A DNA stretch of 64,000 nt, taken from NCBI GenBank assembly GCA_941918925.1, contig OW799233.1, positions 5,262,001 to 5,326,000 on the forward strand, read 5' to 3'. Position numbers and translations under genes: made by a program. Source of the stretch: Phyto melanocephala. Taxonomy: Eukaryota > Arthropoda > Insecta > Diptera > Rhinophoridae. Shown here piece after piece: positions 46,341 through 57,794 of this stretch (the stretch's first letter is position 1; each line of letters begins with the position of its first letter). The notes below the pieces were generated by a model that ran no database searches, was not told the origin of the DNA, and saw only the letters and a list, made by a program, of their open reading frames with translations.

Positions 46341-46772
46341 CCAGCAAAAGAGGATTAAGTCTACGATATGTGTTGTCGTGACATTGTGAACTTTATTATT
46401 AGATGCCAGATAACAGTCTATCAGGGATTTATTGAATTTTGCCAAAAAGCCTGTCTAATTGGTGCATCATATCTGCCGAAGTCAAAGTAAGTAAACAATT
46501 TTAATTTTTTTTATAACTTTTGCTAATAATTTCTCTTACATTTTTTGTTGCAGTTATCATCGTTGACTGGATATTTTTATTATGTGAAACTTATTAGTTT
46601 CTATTTAATCTTCTCTTACAGGAAGAATTATTCAGAAAATATCTATTGTGTTGCCATAGAGAGTCATGGTCGCAATGAAGACTTTGATTGGCCCACAATT
46701 GGAATTTTTCCAAAAGGGATTAGCAACAATAAGCAGACGTTAATTAAAATTGAGGAAATTTTGAATGGATAA
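46341..46772 (+). CDS. Predicted small spliced gene of unknown function (89 aa)
   Basis: A 3' splice site with a long pyrimidine tract (..ttttgttttttgagcag) precedes an exon at 46341-46486 with ATG at 46368, closely after an in-frame TAA. It encodes MCCRDIVNFIIRCQITVYQG and continues to YLPKS. A consensus donor (aaa|gtaagt) opens a 135-bp intron (46487-46621) that ends in atcttctcttacag. The second exon keeps the frame (KKNYSENIYCVAIESHGRNE .. DFDWPTIGIFPKGIS) to a TAA at 46770-46772. Short intron size, both consensus sites, frame continuity and non-random composition support a real gene. The product is Cys-rich at the N-terminus and has no signal peptide or domain that I recognise. Lower-confidence alternatives use the acceptor at 46554. 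Confidence 0.5.
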
Positions 46773-47852
46773 TGTTTTTATAAAAATTGCAAGTATAAAG
46801 TTTTAAATATTTATAATATTTTTTTGTTGCAATTATACAACTTTTTGAAAAGAAAATCTCAGTTTGAGTATCAATGATAAATTGAAGCAATTCCTATTAA
46901 TGCGTCGTTTTCAAAATCGCATATTTAAGGAAACTTTTTAAATTTATCAATTACAGCCAGTCACTGAAATTTTGGTGGATTTAAACTACAGCAAATAAAT
47001 TTGTCAAATTTTCAGTCAGACGGCTATAAACGAAGTAAGCAACTGTTTAATAGCACATTTCAAATGAGTTATTGAATTTTACATTTCAGTTATTTTAACA
47101 AATTCTAGATTTTCTTTGTGCCAAAAAATTTATAAAAACAATTTAAGATCTCGTATCACAGCATAAATATATGGAAAATATGGTAGTGAAATTAGTTTTA
47201 TATAAGAATCATAAATTATTCATCAAAATGAATTAAATAATAGTGAAATTCCCAAAAAAAAAAAAAAACATTAAAATATTTAATTGTGCATTTTAAGAGT
47301 GCTTATTATTATTTGCAATAAAAAGAATCCCAGTCTATTAAAAAACAAATAAATTTTTAATAAAAGGAATAAACGTATCTTTAGCGTGTTTGTTCTTTTT
47401 TTTTTTTAATTTTCATAAAAATTTAAACAGAATGCTTAGATATTTCTTATAAAAATCAACTTTAAGCCTCTTTTAGGGTAAATTTAATGGCCTCAAACGA
47501 AATTTCGAATTTGTTCAGAATTTGTGCTAAAATTTCTCAGATATCTTTTAGGAGTTCGAAAAAAATGTGTATGAGCCAACCATGAAAATAAAGCTCTAAA
47601 TAAATTATCTTTGAATATAAAGATGAGATTAACATATGTTTTGCATATTATTATTATTATTATTATTATTGACTACATTTTTTTACGTAGTACTCGTGCT
47701 TGTTGCCAAATTTTTATATAATCTCAGCCAATATAATTACTTGAATGTAAATGGTTTAAATCATTTAAAGTTAGTTTTTAAAGAATACATATTTGATGGC
47801 AGGTGGTTTGCCAACATGTCAGAATAAGATGTTGTGAATGTATTTTACGGGT
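46773..47852. other. AT-rich gap downstream of the small gene
   Basis: Probably includes the 3' UTR; AATAAA words occur near 47319 and 47358. A (TTA)n run lies at about 47644-47670. No other gene recognised. Confidence 0.4.
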
Positions 47853-47923
47853 ATGCCAACTGGGCATAAGTGTATACCTGTCATGGGTTTGGGCTTTTAG
47901 TGCCCTTCCTTTTCAACCTTACC
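47853..47923 (+). mobile_element. 71-bp 5'-truncated copy of the RNase H retrotransposon tail
   Basis: From ATGCCAACTGGGCATAAGTG through 'cctgtcatgggtttgggctt' to TTTTCAACCTTACC this matches 11252-11321 with few differences. Only the end of the 3' UTR is present, as expected from extreme 5' truncation during target-primed reverse transcription. The tail is AACCTTACC here and has three AACCT units in the longer copy. Confidence 0.85.
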
Positions 47924-49603
47924 TTTTTTACAGGTAAATATATGCAAAAGCAGTTATTTTCGATTTAAAACTCACTGCAATAGAAAAATAAATTTTTAAA
48001 ATTTTTTGTAAATTTTTTCATTTTCCATAATAACTCATCTAATTTAAAGTGAAAGTTAAGCCGAGTATTTTGTTCTCTTAAATTTCCCCAAACTACAAAG
48101 AAGACGGCAAGTCATCAGATAGCCTGAAGATCAAATGGTTTCATTAAGAGGCATAGTGGATCTATTTATAAATCTTTGTGTGGTTCTTATAATACAATTT
48201 ATTTATTAAACATGCTGTGCATTTCTGAAATACAAGTACGCAGTCAAGTCACAAAATACCACAAGAACAAAACATATACGTTACAAAAATTGACTACGAA
48301 GGTCACAAATATCAGGCAGGCAGTGAGGCAGGTAAGAGGAATGAATAGTCAAATAGTTGACTGTACAAAAGAAAGACAAGAATATGAACTATAAAACAAT
48401 TCGTATATAATTCAATATTTCCTGCACAAAAAGACATAAAAAAATAAAATAAAATAATGACTATAAAATCGACTTCAACGTTCAATAAATCTTTTTACGC
48501 TTCAATAAAAGTTGATAAAACTTTCTATCGTTATCAACATTCACATGGTATCTGCATAAATGTACACAAATACATACATACATTATGCTGTCGTTTTCTA
48601 TGTTCGTCTGCATGTGTGTATTGAAGTAATCGACAAACTCTACACACGATGCAAACATTCAAGAACATGAGAACACCTAAATACCATTATGTATCACACA
48701 ATCAGGATATTGGTTGATAAAAATAATCGCCATGTATGGCAAAATGCATTTAAATATTATGATGTTTTGTTGTTGTTGCTATTGTTGTCATGGTTCCGGT
48801 TGTGTTTTTGTTACAAAAGTTTTAAAGTGGGTGTAATATAAGTGTGTTAATGGTGAATTTGTGAAAAAAAATAATGAAATATTAAATGAAGAATTAAAAA
48901 GTTAAGAATTTAATATTAAAAATAAAAAAAAATGTATATTCTTGAAAGCCTTATGGTTTAAGTCATCAAAATTAAAAGGACTATAAAAAATAACTGTATT
49001 TCAAATTTCTATAGAAAATGCGGTTTATATGGGCTTTATAAACCTTTAGGAATTTTAATGATTAAGGCACTTAGTATAAAAACTCATATGTTTTCAAGTT
49101 CTTGTTATATATTTTATTTAGTGTTTTTTGTTAGATTAATAAAATTTTTAAATTATTTAATACTTAACACTATTGAATGTAATTTTTTTTTTGTTTAAAT
49201 TTTTTTTTTTAAATTTAAATAATTAAAAATTCAATTTATATAAACACAGGGCACGGTGCAAAAAATCATTCATTCACTGTTAGTCAGTCAACATTTCGTT
49301 GTATACTGACCTCACAGAAAATAAAACAAATGATTATAAACATTGATTGTTAAAAACAATTATCTGTTCTTATCGCTACCTAACTGGTGGCTAGAGCAGG
49401 ACAAAAATAGTGATATAAATGAAAGATAATAACAAACAAAAGTAAAAGGGTTGCTGTTTGGTTAAAATTTCAATCTAACTCATTGTGGTAAAATATATGA
49501 AATAGGAAAAACTAAAAATTAGTTACCGAATTCAATTAACATAAGTCCCGTGAGTTAAATAGATGATATTTACAACCAACATGTAACCACCGATCAGAGA
49601 GTG
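47924..49603. other. AT-rich gap
   Basis: No gene identified. The 72-codon frame at 48176-48394 has no splice or family support. A more balanced patch at 49245-49420 is unexplained. Confidence 0.35.
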
Positions 49604-49633
49604 CTGATGATGAAATCGTAGCTGGTTTCGAAA
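49604..49633 (+). other. Hammerhead-core-like motif
   Basis: CTGATGA, then a 6-bp stem (GAAATC/GGTTTC, one G-T pair, loop gtagct), then GAAA. This is the order of the hammerhead ribozyme core (CUGAUGA, stem II, GAAA). Stems I and III and the cleavage triplet could not be placed by eye, so activity is not claimed. A variant is present at 32486-32515 and 32585-32614. Confidence 0.35.
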
Positions 49634-50121
49634 ATGCATTCCACTCGGCTAGTGTCGGTAAAAATATAATTTTTCAAGATTTATTCTTTCATTTATCACA
49701 ATTAAAAAAAAATTCTTTGTAAAAATAAAGAATATTAATATGAACTCAAGCCTGATTAAAAATTTAAATAATAGTTTAAACAGAAAAGTTCGACAAAATA
49801 AAAATTCAACTATTGAATGTCTTTAAAAAGATTAAAAACAATTTAATAAAATTAAAAGCTTTCAATTGATTGAAATAATTTTAAAAGTAAGAACTACTGG
49901 TCTCTAAAGACAAATGAAGATTTGGTTTTAATTTTTGAAATTTATTTATTAAAAAAAAAAAAAAAAAAATCACAAATGTTGCATCATCATTTAAATTTAT
50001 CTTTTAATCAGTATATCAGTGGCAATACCTACGTCAATCTATTCTGTCACAAATTTATATAAAATATATTATCTCAGATAATATATAACCAACCAACCAT
50101 CTCAGAGTCAGTTGTAAAGGG
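49634..50121. other. AT-rich gap
   Basis: Poly-A run at about 49951-49969; otherwise nothing recognised. Confidence 0.4.
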
Positions 50122-50430
50122 CAATCTATCTATTGCCGTATTTGGGGATCAGAAAACCTATAAGTAGTCTTGCAGAAGACAATGCATCCATTACGAGTGA
50201 CCTGCCATACATCTCTTGCGTTTGATGGTTGTTTAATTAGCCGAAATGTTGATGTCAATTTGTCCCAAAGAAGCTACGATTTAACAACGTTGGACTATTT
50301 TCTGTGGGAGCCGTTAAAAACAAACCAGACAAGAGACACTTGAGAATTTAAAGGCCAACATCCGTGTTGCCACTGCCGAGACACATCGAGTGGGGTACTG
50401 TCGGGCAGCCATATGAATGAAAAAATGTTT
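50122..50430 (+). pseudogene. Mariner-type transposase fossil with internal deletion
   Basis: One frame, with a single early stop, reads QSIYCRIWGSENL, VVLQKTMHPLRVT, then directly CHTSLAFDGCLISRN and VDVNLSQRSYDLTTLDYFLW. After that it decays through stops and a frameshift to GSHMNE near 50415. Compared with complete relatives, about 40-60 residues between 'HP-x-RVT' and 'CHT' are missing, including the second catalytic Asp. The junction keeps the frame. An unrelated MITE begins 10 bp downstream. Confidence 0.75.
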
Positions 50431-50439
50431 AATATCTAA

Positions 50440-50929
50440 TGCCATGTTCACACGGAAATATGAATCTTGTTGTTCGCTCTCTGAATCTCGAATGCGAACC
50501 CTGGTGTTCAGATGATAGTTCTTGTTTCAATTTGACATTTGTATTTTTGAAGTCATTCTTCTACACTTTAAAATACGTATCAAATTTTCTTTTTTTTCAT
50601 TTTAATTTAAATTTATATGTTTAAACATATTTATACATATTTTTTATTTCCACAATGTTCTTTTTTAATTGTACACACAATATTTTGTTTTGTTTTCCTT
50701 TATTTATGTTTTATTTTTGACAGCCAGTACAGATAAATTAGCGATTTTTTGTTATCAATATTGGAGATGATAGCAAATTCTTCGAGATTCGCAGCAAGAT
50801 TCAAAATGAACCAGGTAGATTCGCTCTCGAAAATTTGTATGCCGAATCTTGTAGATTTAATTAAGATTCGGTCGCGAACCTTGAATGAGAGCGCGAACCT
50901 CGAACTTTGCTATCCGTGTGAACATGCTA
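50440..50929. mobile_element. PIF/Harbinger-like MITE, 490 bp, TAA duplication
   Basis: TAA at 50437-50439 and 50930-50932 border terminal repeats TGCCATGTTCACACGG (left) and TAGCATGTTCACACGG (right, reverse complement). The subterminal regions are packed with short repeats of GAATCT/AGATTC and GCGAACC in both orientations, the usual binding-site-like architecture of non-autonomous DNA transposons. Open frames overlapping it (50439-50624, 50749-50976) are non-coding in my view. Confidence 0.85.
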
Positions 50930-51652
50930 TAACCGGAATAATTGTACTTCATAACAAAAAAAAAAAAAAAAAATAAAATTAATTTGGTAAAATATCAAAC
51001 CGTTTTTGTTTTATTGTTTTGTTAAATTTAAACATTTAAATGGCCCACCTTTTATATGTACATATATAAGTATGTTGATATGTGTGAGATTAATGATGAC
51101 ATATCATTTTGTAATTATAATTTCTTTTCTTCTTTAAGGCATAATTAGCTGATACTTTTAAAAACCACGTGTGCTCACTTTATGTATTTAATAAATCATT
51201 GAAGAAACCAAAAAAATAAAAAAATACTTTAAGAAAGTACCTACAGACAGCATTTAAGATATGTGGAGTATGAAGAATTTTCATCGGTATTTAGATGAAA
51301 GTTTTTAAAAGAATGTTCATATATATGAATATAATTTATAAGGTTTGGTAAAGTTTAAAATGAACATTAGCAATGAGCGTATTTTTGCCTAAAAGCTGTT
51401 TAGGCAAAATGTTGTAAAAATTGGTTATGGGCATGATACTCCTACAACAAAATTGTTTAATTGGAGCCTTAAGATCATGCCAAGTTTTAAGTTTGTAGGA
51501 CTTTTAGAAAGTGGTGATATGTGTACTTATTTTTAAGTTTAAATTCTGTCATTTAACATTGTCATTGATATATATATATATATGTATACAAAAAGCTGGA
51601 CCTAATAGAGGGAGTTTAATATTTATACACTTTATTTATTTTAAGTTGTAAC
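50930..51652. other. AT-rich gap
   Basis: Poly-A at about 50957-50973 and (TA)n at about 51570-51583; no gene recognised. Confidence 0.4.
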
Positions 51653-52700
51653 AAGTAAAAATCCTATATTCGGTCGTGGCGAATCTGGTCCCTTTGTCAT
51701 CATGTACAAACTAAGGTATAGTGACTACTTGGTAGCGTAGCTTAAATTTTAGATATAATTTCTTTACCTCTTTATTATTTCCGACCCCATCTTAGGTTTT
51801 GAATTTCTACAAACTTAACTAAATTCTACTAGTCAAGCCTTTTCATTTCATATGTATATTGATGGGATTGAGAAAAAAGTGTCTGCCAATTTATTTAGTG
51901 CGCCACCTTGATTTTAAGCTTTTATTGTTTATTTATAATATTACACTGGTTAAGTGCTTTCAATTGTTACGAATATTGCGGTGGTATAAGGGGCAAAGTC
52001 TTTGTTATTGTATTCGACTCATGTTTCCGCTATTATATTTCGGAGGCCATCTTGGATTTCTATTTTATCATAATTTGCAGTACTCTAAGTTTTGATAATA
52101 ATATAATGAAATTTTTTGTAAGCCAATTTTTTGGTGAGGCCATCATGGACTTAAAACTTATTTGTACGGTTTTTTATTTTGCTGGTCAGGCCTTTCCTTT
52201 GAATACCCATATCGTTCTCTTTGTTATCAGGAAGCTAATCATATAAATTTTCGTTTGTAAATTTGCAGTTGTATTTTGTTGCTTGTATCTCAGTTAGTTT
52301 TAAGCCGATATATAATTTTTCCCAGCAGTAGTTTTTGAGACTACAGTTTGTATTTGACGTCTTTATCTTGTCTAAAAAATAATTAAAAGCTTTTGAAACT
52401 TGAAATATTTTGAGAAATTTAATTTATATAAAATAAATTTATATAATTTTTTTTTAATACATTTTGTTTGCCCTTTACTCTGCCGACTAGCGACCGGTTT
52501 GTTAAAAATTTTTACGATTACACCTAGTGGTATATTATGTCTTTAAAATGGGCTAAAAACAATGATTTTTATGATAAAAATATGTGAAAAAACAGAGGCA
52601 TTCGTGTTTGTTTATTTATGTATATCTCTGAAAGTTATGGGGCGATTGCATTGGATTTTATTAGTGGCAGGGGAAACGTACAATATTATAATACCTTAGG
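51653..52700 (-). mobile_element. Degenerate DINE-1-like element(s)
   Basis: The left end reads CAAGTAAAAATCCTATATTC with a decayed hairpin, the reverse complement of the family's 3' terminus. Further in, the reverse complement of the 'aatatgggtatcaaatgaa..cttgactagt' block and repeated 'ggccatcttggatttc'-type phrases match the subfamily at 250-706. Near 52620, 'atctctgaaagttatggggcgattg' matches the interior of copy A3. It may be one old copy or two merged ones; no 5' terminus is found. Confidence 0.5.
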
Positions 52701-53572
52701 ACAATATTAAAACTATCAGCCATGTCACAATTTCACAATGTAACAATGCAATGCAACTTCTTCGGAATGAAACCACTTCAAATTTTTAAAATGGAATTGT
52801 TTTTTTTAATGATTTAAAAAAAAATATATATATTAATAAAACTAAGTAAAAATTAAATATCAGAAGGCATGTTTGATTATTATAATGATTTTTTTTAACG
52901 TTTAGTTAATATTTATACATAAACATATAAATTTTATAAATTTGTTAAAAAAAACAAAACAAACTATGTAACTTTCAATCGAGGTATTGCCACATTATTT
53001 TTTTGTGCAAACCACTTATTTTTTTGAACAAAAATTTATACGGTAGACCATATTAAAGTAGTGGCAATGCAATGGATGAGAAAATCGAAATACAAAAAAT
53101 CTTTTTACGTTACATTTAAGTTTAACAGAGATTTTAACATTTGTGAGAATTAACAAAATCGTTCGGAATCTGAAGAACCTAAAACAAAGTCTATCGGAAT
53201 TGCACATACGGAATCAAAACCATTCCGATTGGAATGTGTGACATGCCTGTATATATAAAAAAGCAAGCAAGTTATTTTATAGATGGCATATGGTTAATAA
53301 AGGCTTTTTATTTTCAAACAAATTTCAACTGTTATAACCAGCAAAAAAAAATAAATAGATAACCATAAAAACGCATCTTGCAATGCTTCCATTAGAAACA
53401 TGATTTTTAAATAATTAGGATCACATTAGACACTCTTTGTTTCGTTTTCGTATGCAAGCAATGTAAGCATTTCCATGTGTATAATACCATGCAGATATAG
53501 TCAATACAGCTTACAAAAATCCAAAAGTTAGTCAATTATGGACAAATTATTAAAGACAACAAGTAAGAATGC
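52701..53572. other. AT-rich gap
   Basis: No gene identified; the minus frame at 53016-53207 is unsupported. Confidence 0.4.
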
Positions 53573-53760
53573 TATTTTTTTTGGCTCAGCTGGGATTTTA
53601 AGCCACGTTTCCTCAATAGTGATCTGTTCTGGAATATTTCTGCTATTTTAATACCTCACGCGGGTACAGGCGATATCAGAGGACTTCTAAAAGTTGATTT
53701 CAATACACACACATGGACAGACGGACAGACGGATATGGTTCAATCAACTCTTCTGTTAAT
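53573..53760. mobile_element. Rearranged DINE-1-like fragment
   Basis: Starts with ttttttggctcagctgggat (the plus-orientation form seen in A2) but continues with 'gttctggaatatttctgctat', 'aagttgatttcaata' and 'gacagacggacagacgg', which are the minus-orientation forms (as in A3). The two halves are therefore inverted relative to each other compared with intact copies. Neither terminus is present. Confidence 0.6.
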
Positions 53761-54929
53761 TTTTCACTACTTTTTAAATAATTAAAATAATGTTTTCTTA
53801 AGTATTTGTTTCTTTAAATAAATATAACGAAATGTATGCGACTAGATTTTATGTGAAGATTTATTTTTTATTCTTGTTTGTGTTTGGGAACATTTCAATC
53901 AATTTTACTTTGAGGAAGATATTTTACTGGTTTTACGTTTTTGCAAGTTTATTTTTATTTTTCTGTTTCTGAAAATTAAAGAGCAAATACGACAGCAGAC
54001 TAATAAATTAAGTTGGTAATTTATAGGAATTTGTGTCCTGTACAAAGCCAGATTATAAATGTGCTTTAGCAGTGGCACTGATTTCTTTTTTTTTTTTGTT
54101 TTTTTTTATCAAACTAACTAGCACCAGACTAAACTGTAAATAGGTGTTGCAGTTAAATCGAACTTTTTATTGCCTTTAATATACATTTTTCACAAGAGTT
54201 AATTGCGTTAATTTTATTTGCTTAGTCCCTTGTGGTTTCTATTTTTCTGCAACGTTTTCCGTTGTACTTTTTGTACAAATTTATTTTTAAGTTTTTTTGT
54301 TTCGTTAAACAAACTTTAGTAATGAATCTTTAAAAACTTTACATGTCTAAGGACTGTTTATAAAACAACTCAAGTCGAGAACAGGATATTTTCTAATATT
54401 TTTTATTAAAAAATATATAAACAACAAAAAAGGTCAAGAATATGTGCTTTTAAAAAGATTTATTCAATTGGGATAATAGATAATTACTAAAACAAGAGTA
54501 AATATATGTCTCAAGTTTTTGTAAAATTGTTGCTTTTTTTTGCTTGTTTTTGTTTTTAAAATTTTTTAAAAATTGACTTAAGATGTTTTGTCAAAAGTCG
54601 GCAAATAGACATTTGTACTTAAACAAAAAAATATATTTTTGATTTTTGTTTTTAATGTTTTTGATTCGAATGTGTGTGTTTGTATTAAAGTAACGATGTA
54701 AGTACAGAGCTGCTGCTCTGGTCTTATTTGCTACTTCTGTGATTTGTATTTGTTACAAATTTCATTGAATGTGTATTTAATGACTTAAACTTGCCTCTGT
54801 AGCGCCAACTATCCACAAACTTTTAATTTACCAGAAGTGTTTTTTCAAAAAATAAAAAAAAATTGTTAAGTTTTTCTACTCGTTTTCTTTCTCTAAATTC
54901 GTTTTTTTGTTTGTTCTTTTTCCTTTAAG
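53761..54929. other. AT-rich gap
   Basis: T-rich non-coding sequence; nothing recognised. Confidence 0.4.
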
Positions 54930-55016
54930 CAAGAAATATTGCAGGACCGCAATGAGCAAGCAATTGAGGTTATAGTTGTATTGCGGAATGCACATAAGGT
55001 CCTTAATGGCATTTAG
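54930..55016 (+). other. Candidate terminal coding exon (28 codons)
   Basis: After an acceptor (ttgttctttttcctttaag; alternative acceptor 15 nt later, aaatattgcag, same phase) the frame reads QEILQDRNEQAIEVIVVLRN then AHKVLNGI and a TAG. The residue mix and the change of composition from the T-rich upstream stretch look coding. A hydrophobic-charged C-terminal tail of this kind could belong to a host gene with upstream exons outside the window or far upstream. I do not recognise the protein. Confidence 0.35.
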
Positions 55017-55075
55017 CTAGAATTTTAAATACGCAGCCAATGACATGCAACGAATCGTGTGAACTGTATTTAACA

Positions 55076-56776
55076 AGATTTTTGTTGCTTTTCTTCAGCA
55101 AGATTTAAAAAAAGTAATTAGAAAGGTTTATAAACTAAGTACCATGCGTTGCGCAAAACTTTTACCACTTTTATATTCCACAGCAATAAATATTCAAATA
55201 CATCGAAGTAGTGTAATTAGATTTTTGGCAAGATGTTCCTTAATTTAATTTAGCTTAAAAAAAATTATGCAGGACTCAGCTAAAACTGTAATTAAAAAAA
55301 AAACTTTCACTTATAACACGATGTTTGGAGTTGATTGTGACCTAACAAAGACGCAAATCAAACTGAACTGAATGCAAACTGAAACATGCGTCGCTGTACA
55401 TTTCTATTGACTTGTATTCATTTGGTTTATTATAATTTAATGCTAAGGATTTTTCAGAAGATTTTTTTTACTAAACACTATTACACTACTACAAAGGGTT
55501 TTTTTAAATTTCAATTTTATCAGACTTTATTTACCCCTGATTCAAGTCCTACGATCCAAACCTATTTGCTTTTCTTTTGATTCGAGTTTTTGTTAATTAA
55601 TTTTTTTCTTGATTTTTATATATTTTGAAATATTATCAAATGAAAAATAGTCTAAAATAATAGAATAATAATTCAAATTCCGTCGCACTTTTTTCAAAAC
55701 ACATGAGTGAATCCAACTTTATTTAACAAAGTGGTATTTAACACGAAAAATATTTTAGGCAACTTTTTTAAGTCAGTGCGCGTGAAAACAAATTTAAAAT
55801 TTGAAAATAAAGGCATTTAAAACAAAATAACTTATTCCTAATTTAATTAAAGTCAGTGAGGTTTAAATTTTAGGTGATGAACTTTCCAAATTTAGGAATT
55901 ATTATTGTAGATTTTTGTTGCTTTTCTTCAACAAGATTTAAAAAAAGTAATTAGAAAGCTTTATAAACTTAGTATCATGCGTTGCTCGAAACTTTTACCA
56001 CTTTTATACTCCACAGCAATAAATATGCAAGTACATCGAAGTAGTGTAGTTAGATTTTTGGCAAGATGTTCCTTACCTTCCTTTAGCTTAAAAAAAATTA
56101 TGAAGGACTCAGCTAAAACTGTAATTAAAAAAAAACTTACACTAATAACACGATGTTTGGAGTTGATTGTGACCTAAGAAAGACGCAAATCAAACTGAAC
56201 TGAATGCAAACTGAAACACGCGTCGCTGTACATTTCTATTGACTTGTATTCATTTGGTTTATTATAAAATTTAATGCTAAGGATTTTTCAGAAGATTTTT
56301 TTTACTAAACACTATTACACTACTACAAAGGGTTTTTTTAAATTTCAATTTATCAGGCTTTATTTACCCCCTATTAAAGTCCTAAGATCCAAGCCTATTT
56401 GCTTTTCTTTTGATTCGAGTTTTTGTTAATTAGTTTTTTTTAATTTTAATATATTTTGAAATATTATCAAATGAAAAATAGTCTAAAATAATAGAATAAA
56501 AATTCAAATTCCTTCGCACTTTCTTCAAAACACATGAGTGAATCCAACTTTATTTAACAAAGAGGTATTTAACACGAAAAATATTTTAGGCAACTTTATA
56601 TAGTCAATGTGCGTAAAAAGAAATTTAAAATTTGAAAATAAAGGCATTTAAAACAAAATAACTAATTCCTAATTTAATTAAAGTCAGTGAGGTTTAAATT
56701 TTAGGTGATGAACTTAGAGAGCTTCGTCCCATACACTTTATTGTATATTTTCCAAATTTAGGAATTATTATTGTAG
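55076..56776. repeat. Tandem duplication, two units of 833 and 868 bp
   Basis: Unit 1 (55076-55908) and unit 2 (55909-56776) are head-to-tail copies, both starting AGATTTTTGTTGCTTTTCTT. They differ by scattered substitutions and small indels, and by about 35 bp (from 'agagagcttcgtcc' on) present only in unit 2 near 56717. The inside of unit 2 has a 66-codon frame (55977-56177, MRCSKLLPLLYST..) that is interrupted in unit 1, so it is unlikely to be conserved coding sequence. The duplication immediately follows the candidate terminal exon and may lie in its 3' UTR or flank. Confidence 0.9.
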
Positions 56777-56964
56777 AAACTTTTTATCCGTATAATTTTC
56801 AAAATTACTGGAGCCAGTTTTTCCAACGTAGTCTAAATTTTTATTAAATTTTACATGCTTATCAGGTTTATTTGAAAACGTTGAATGTTAACAATGACCG
56901 CAATATAATTTTAAAATTGGTACTGATATTTAAAAATTTTAAGCCTTCACAGTCCTATAACTAA

Positions 56965-57794
56965 CAAGTAAGAGCACTATATTCGGCTGTGTCGAATCTT
57001 TACTACCCACCACCAATTCTCTGTACTTTTATAGCACAAAATGCATTATTTTGTTATTAACAGTAATCGCTATGGAACAATCTATTTATACTAAAATATG
57101 TATTGTATTTCAATATAGTCGTTTATTCTTCCAAAAACTGTGTCCATAGAGAAATTATATGAATTTAAGATAAACCGTTATATGGGAGGTAGGCATTAAA
57201 GTGGGCGTGTCTCCTAAATTTTCTGGCATAGCAAAGACATTGACCAGAAGGAATTCTGTAGCAAATTTCAGAATCGTACATCTAATTTTGTCAGTTTGAT
57301 TTGGTTTTAAATTTTAAATATACCAAAAAAATACACTGCGCGGTATAAATTTTCATAAATTTTGATCTATAACTCCTTTTCTAATGCATAGATTTAATCA
57401 GTATAAGCTTTTTACTCAGGAAATATATATTCGAAATTTCAGAACTCTACGTTTATGCGTTTGGACACAATTCCATTTTATTTGATTTTGGAAGGACACG
57501 GTTTTTTTTACCTACTCTTGTATTACGAGCTATAAGTATCATCCTAATATTCCTATTTAGACCATTTTAAAAACCAAACAAACCTTGTGTATGAGAAATA
57601 TTCTGGAAAATTTTGAGCTGCGTAGCCTTGTCGGTCCGATCTCTATCGTGCTTTTAACAGATGGACAGACGGACAGACATAGCTAGATCGTCATAAAATC
57701 AAACCCCGGTCTTAAATAGATATTTCGATGTGTTACAAACGGCATGACAAAATGAATATACCCCCACCATTTTTTTGGTGGCGGGTATAAAAAT
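56965..57794 (-). mobile_element. DINE-1-like element, subfamily B, complete
   Basis: On the plus strand it starts CAAGTAAGAGCACTATATTC with the decayed hairpin, and contains 'aaagtgggcgtgtctcc', 'gatggacagacggacagac' and 'cggcatgacaaaatg'. It ends with TATACCCCCACCA facing TGGTGGCGGGTATAAAAA. About 830 bp with both ends, and the best reference for the partial copy at 18949-19450. No coding capacity. Confidence 0.85.

Noticed and set aside
55977..56177. 66-codon ORF inside the tandem duplication
   Set aside because: The sister unit (55144 on) has an early stop at the same place, so the frame is not maintained.
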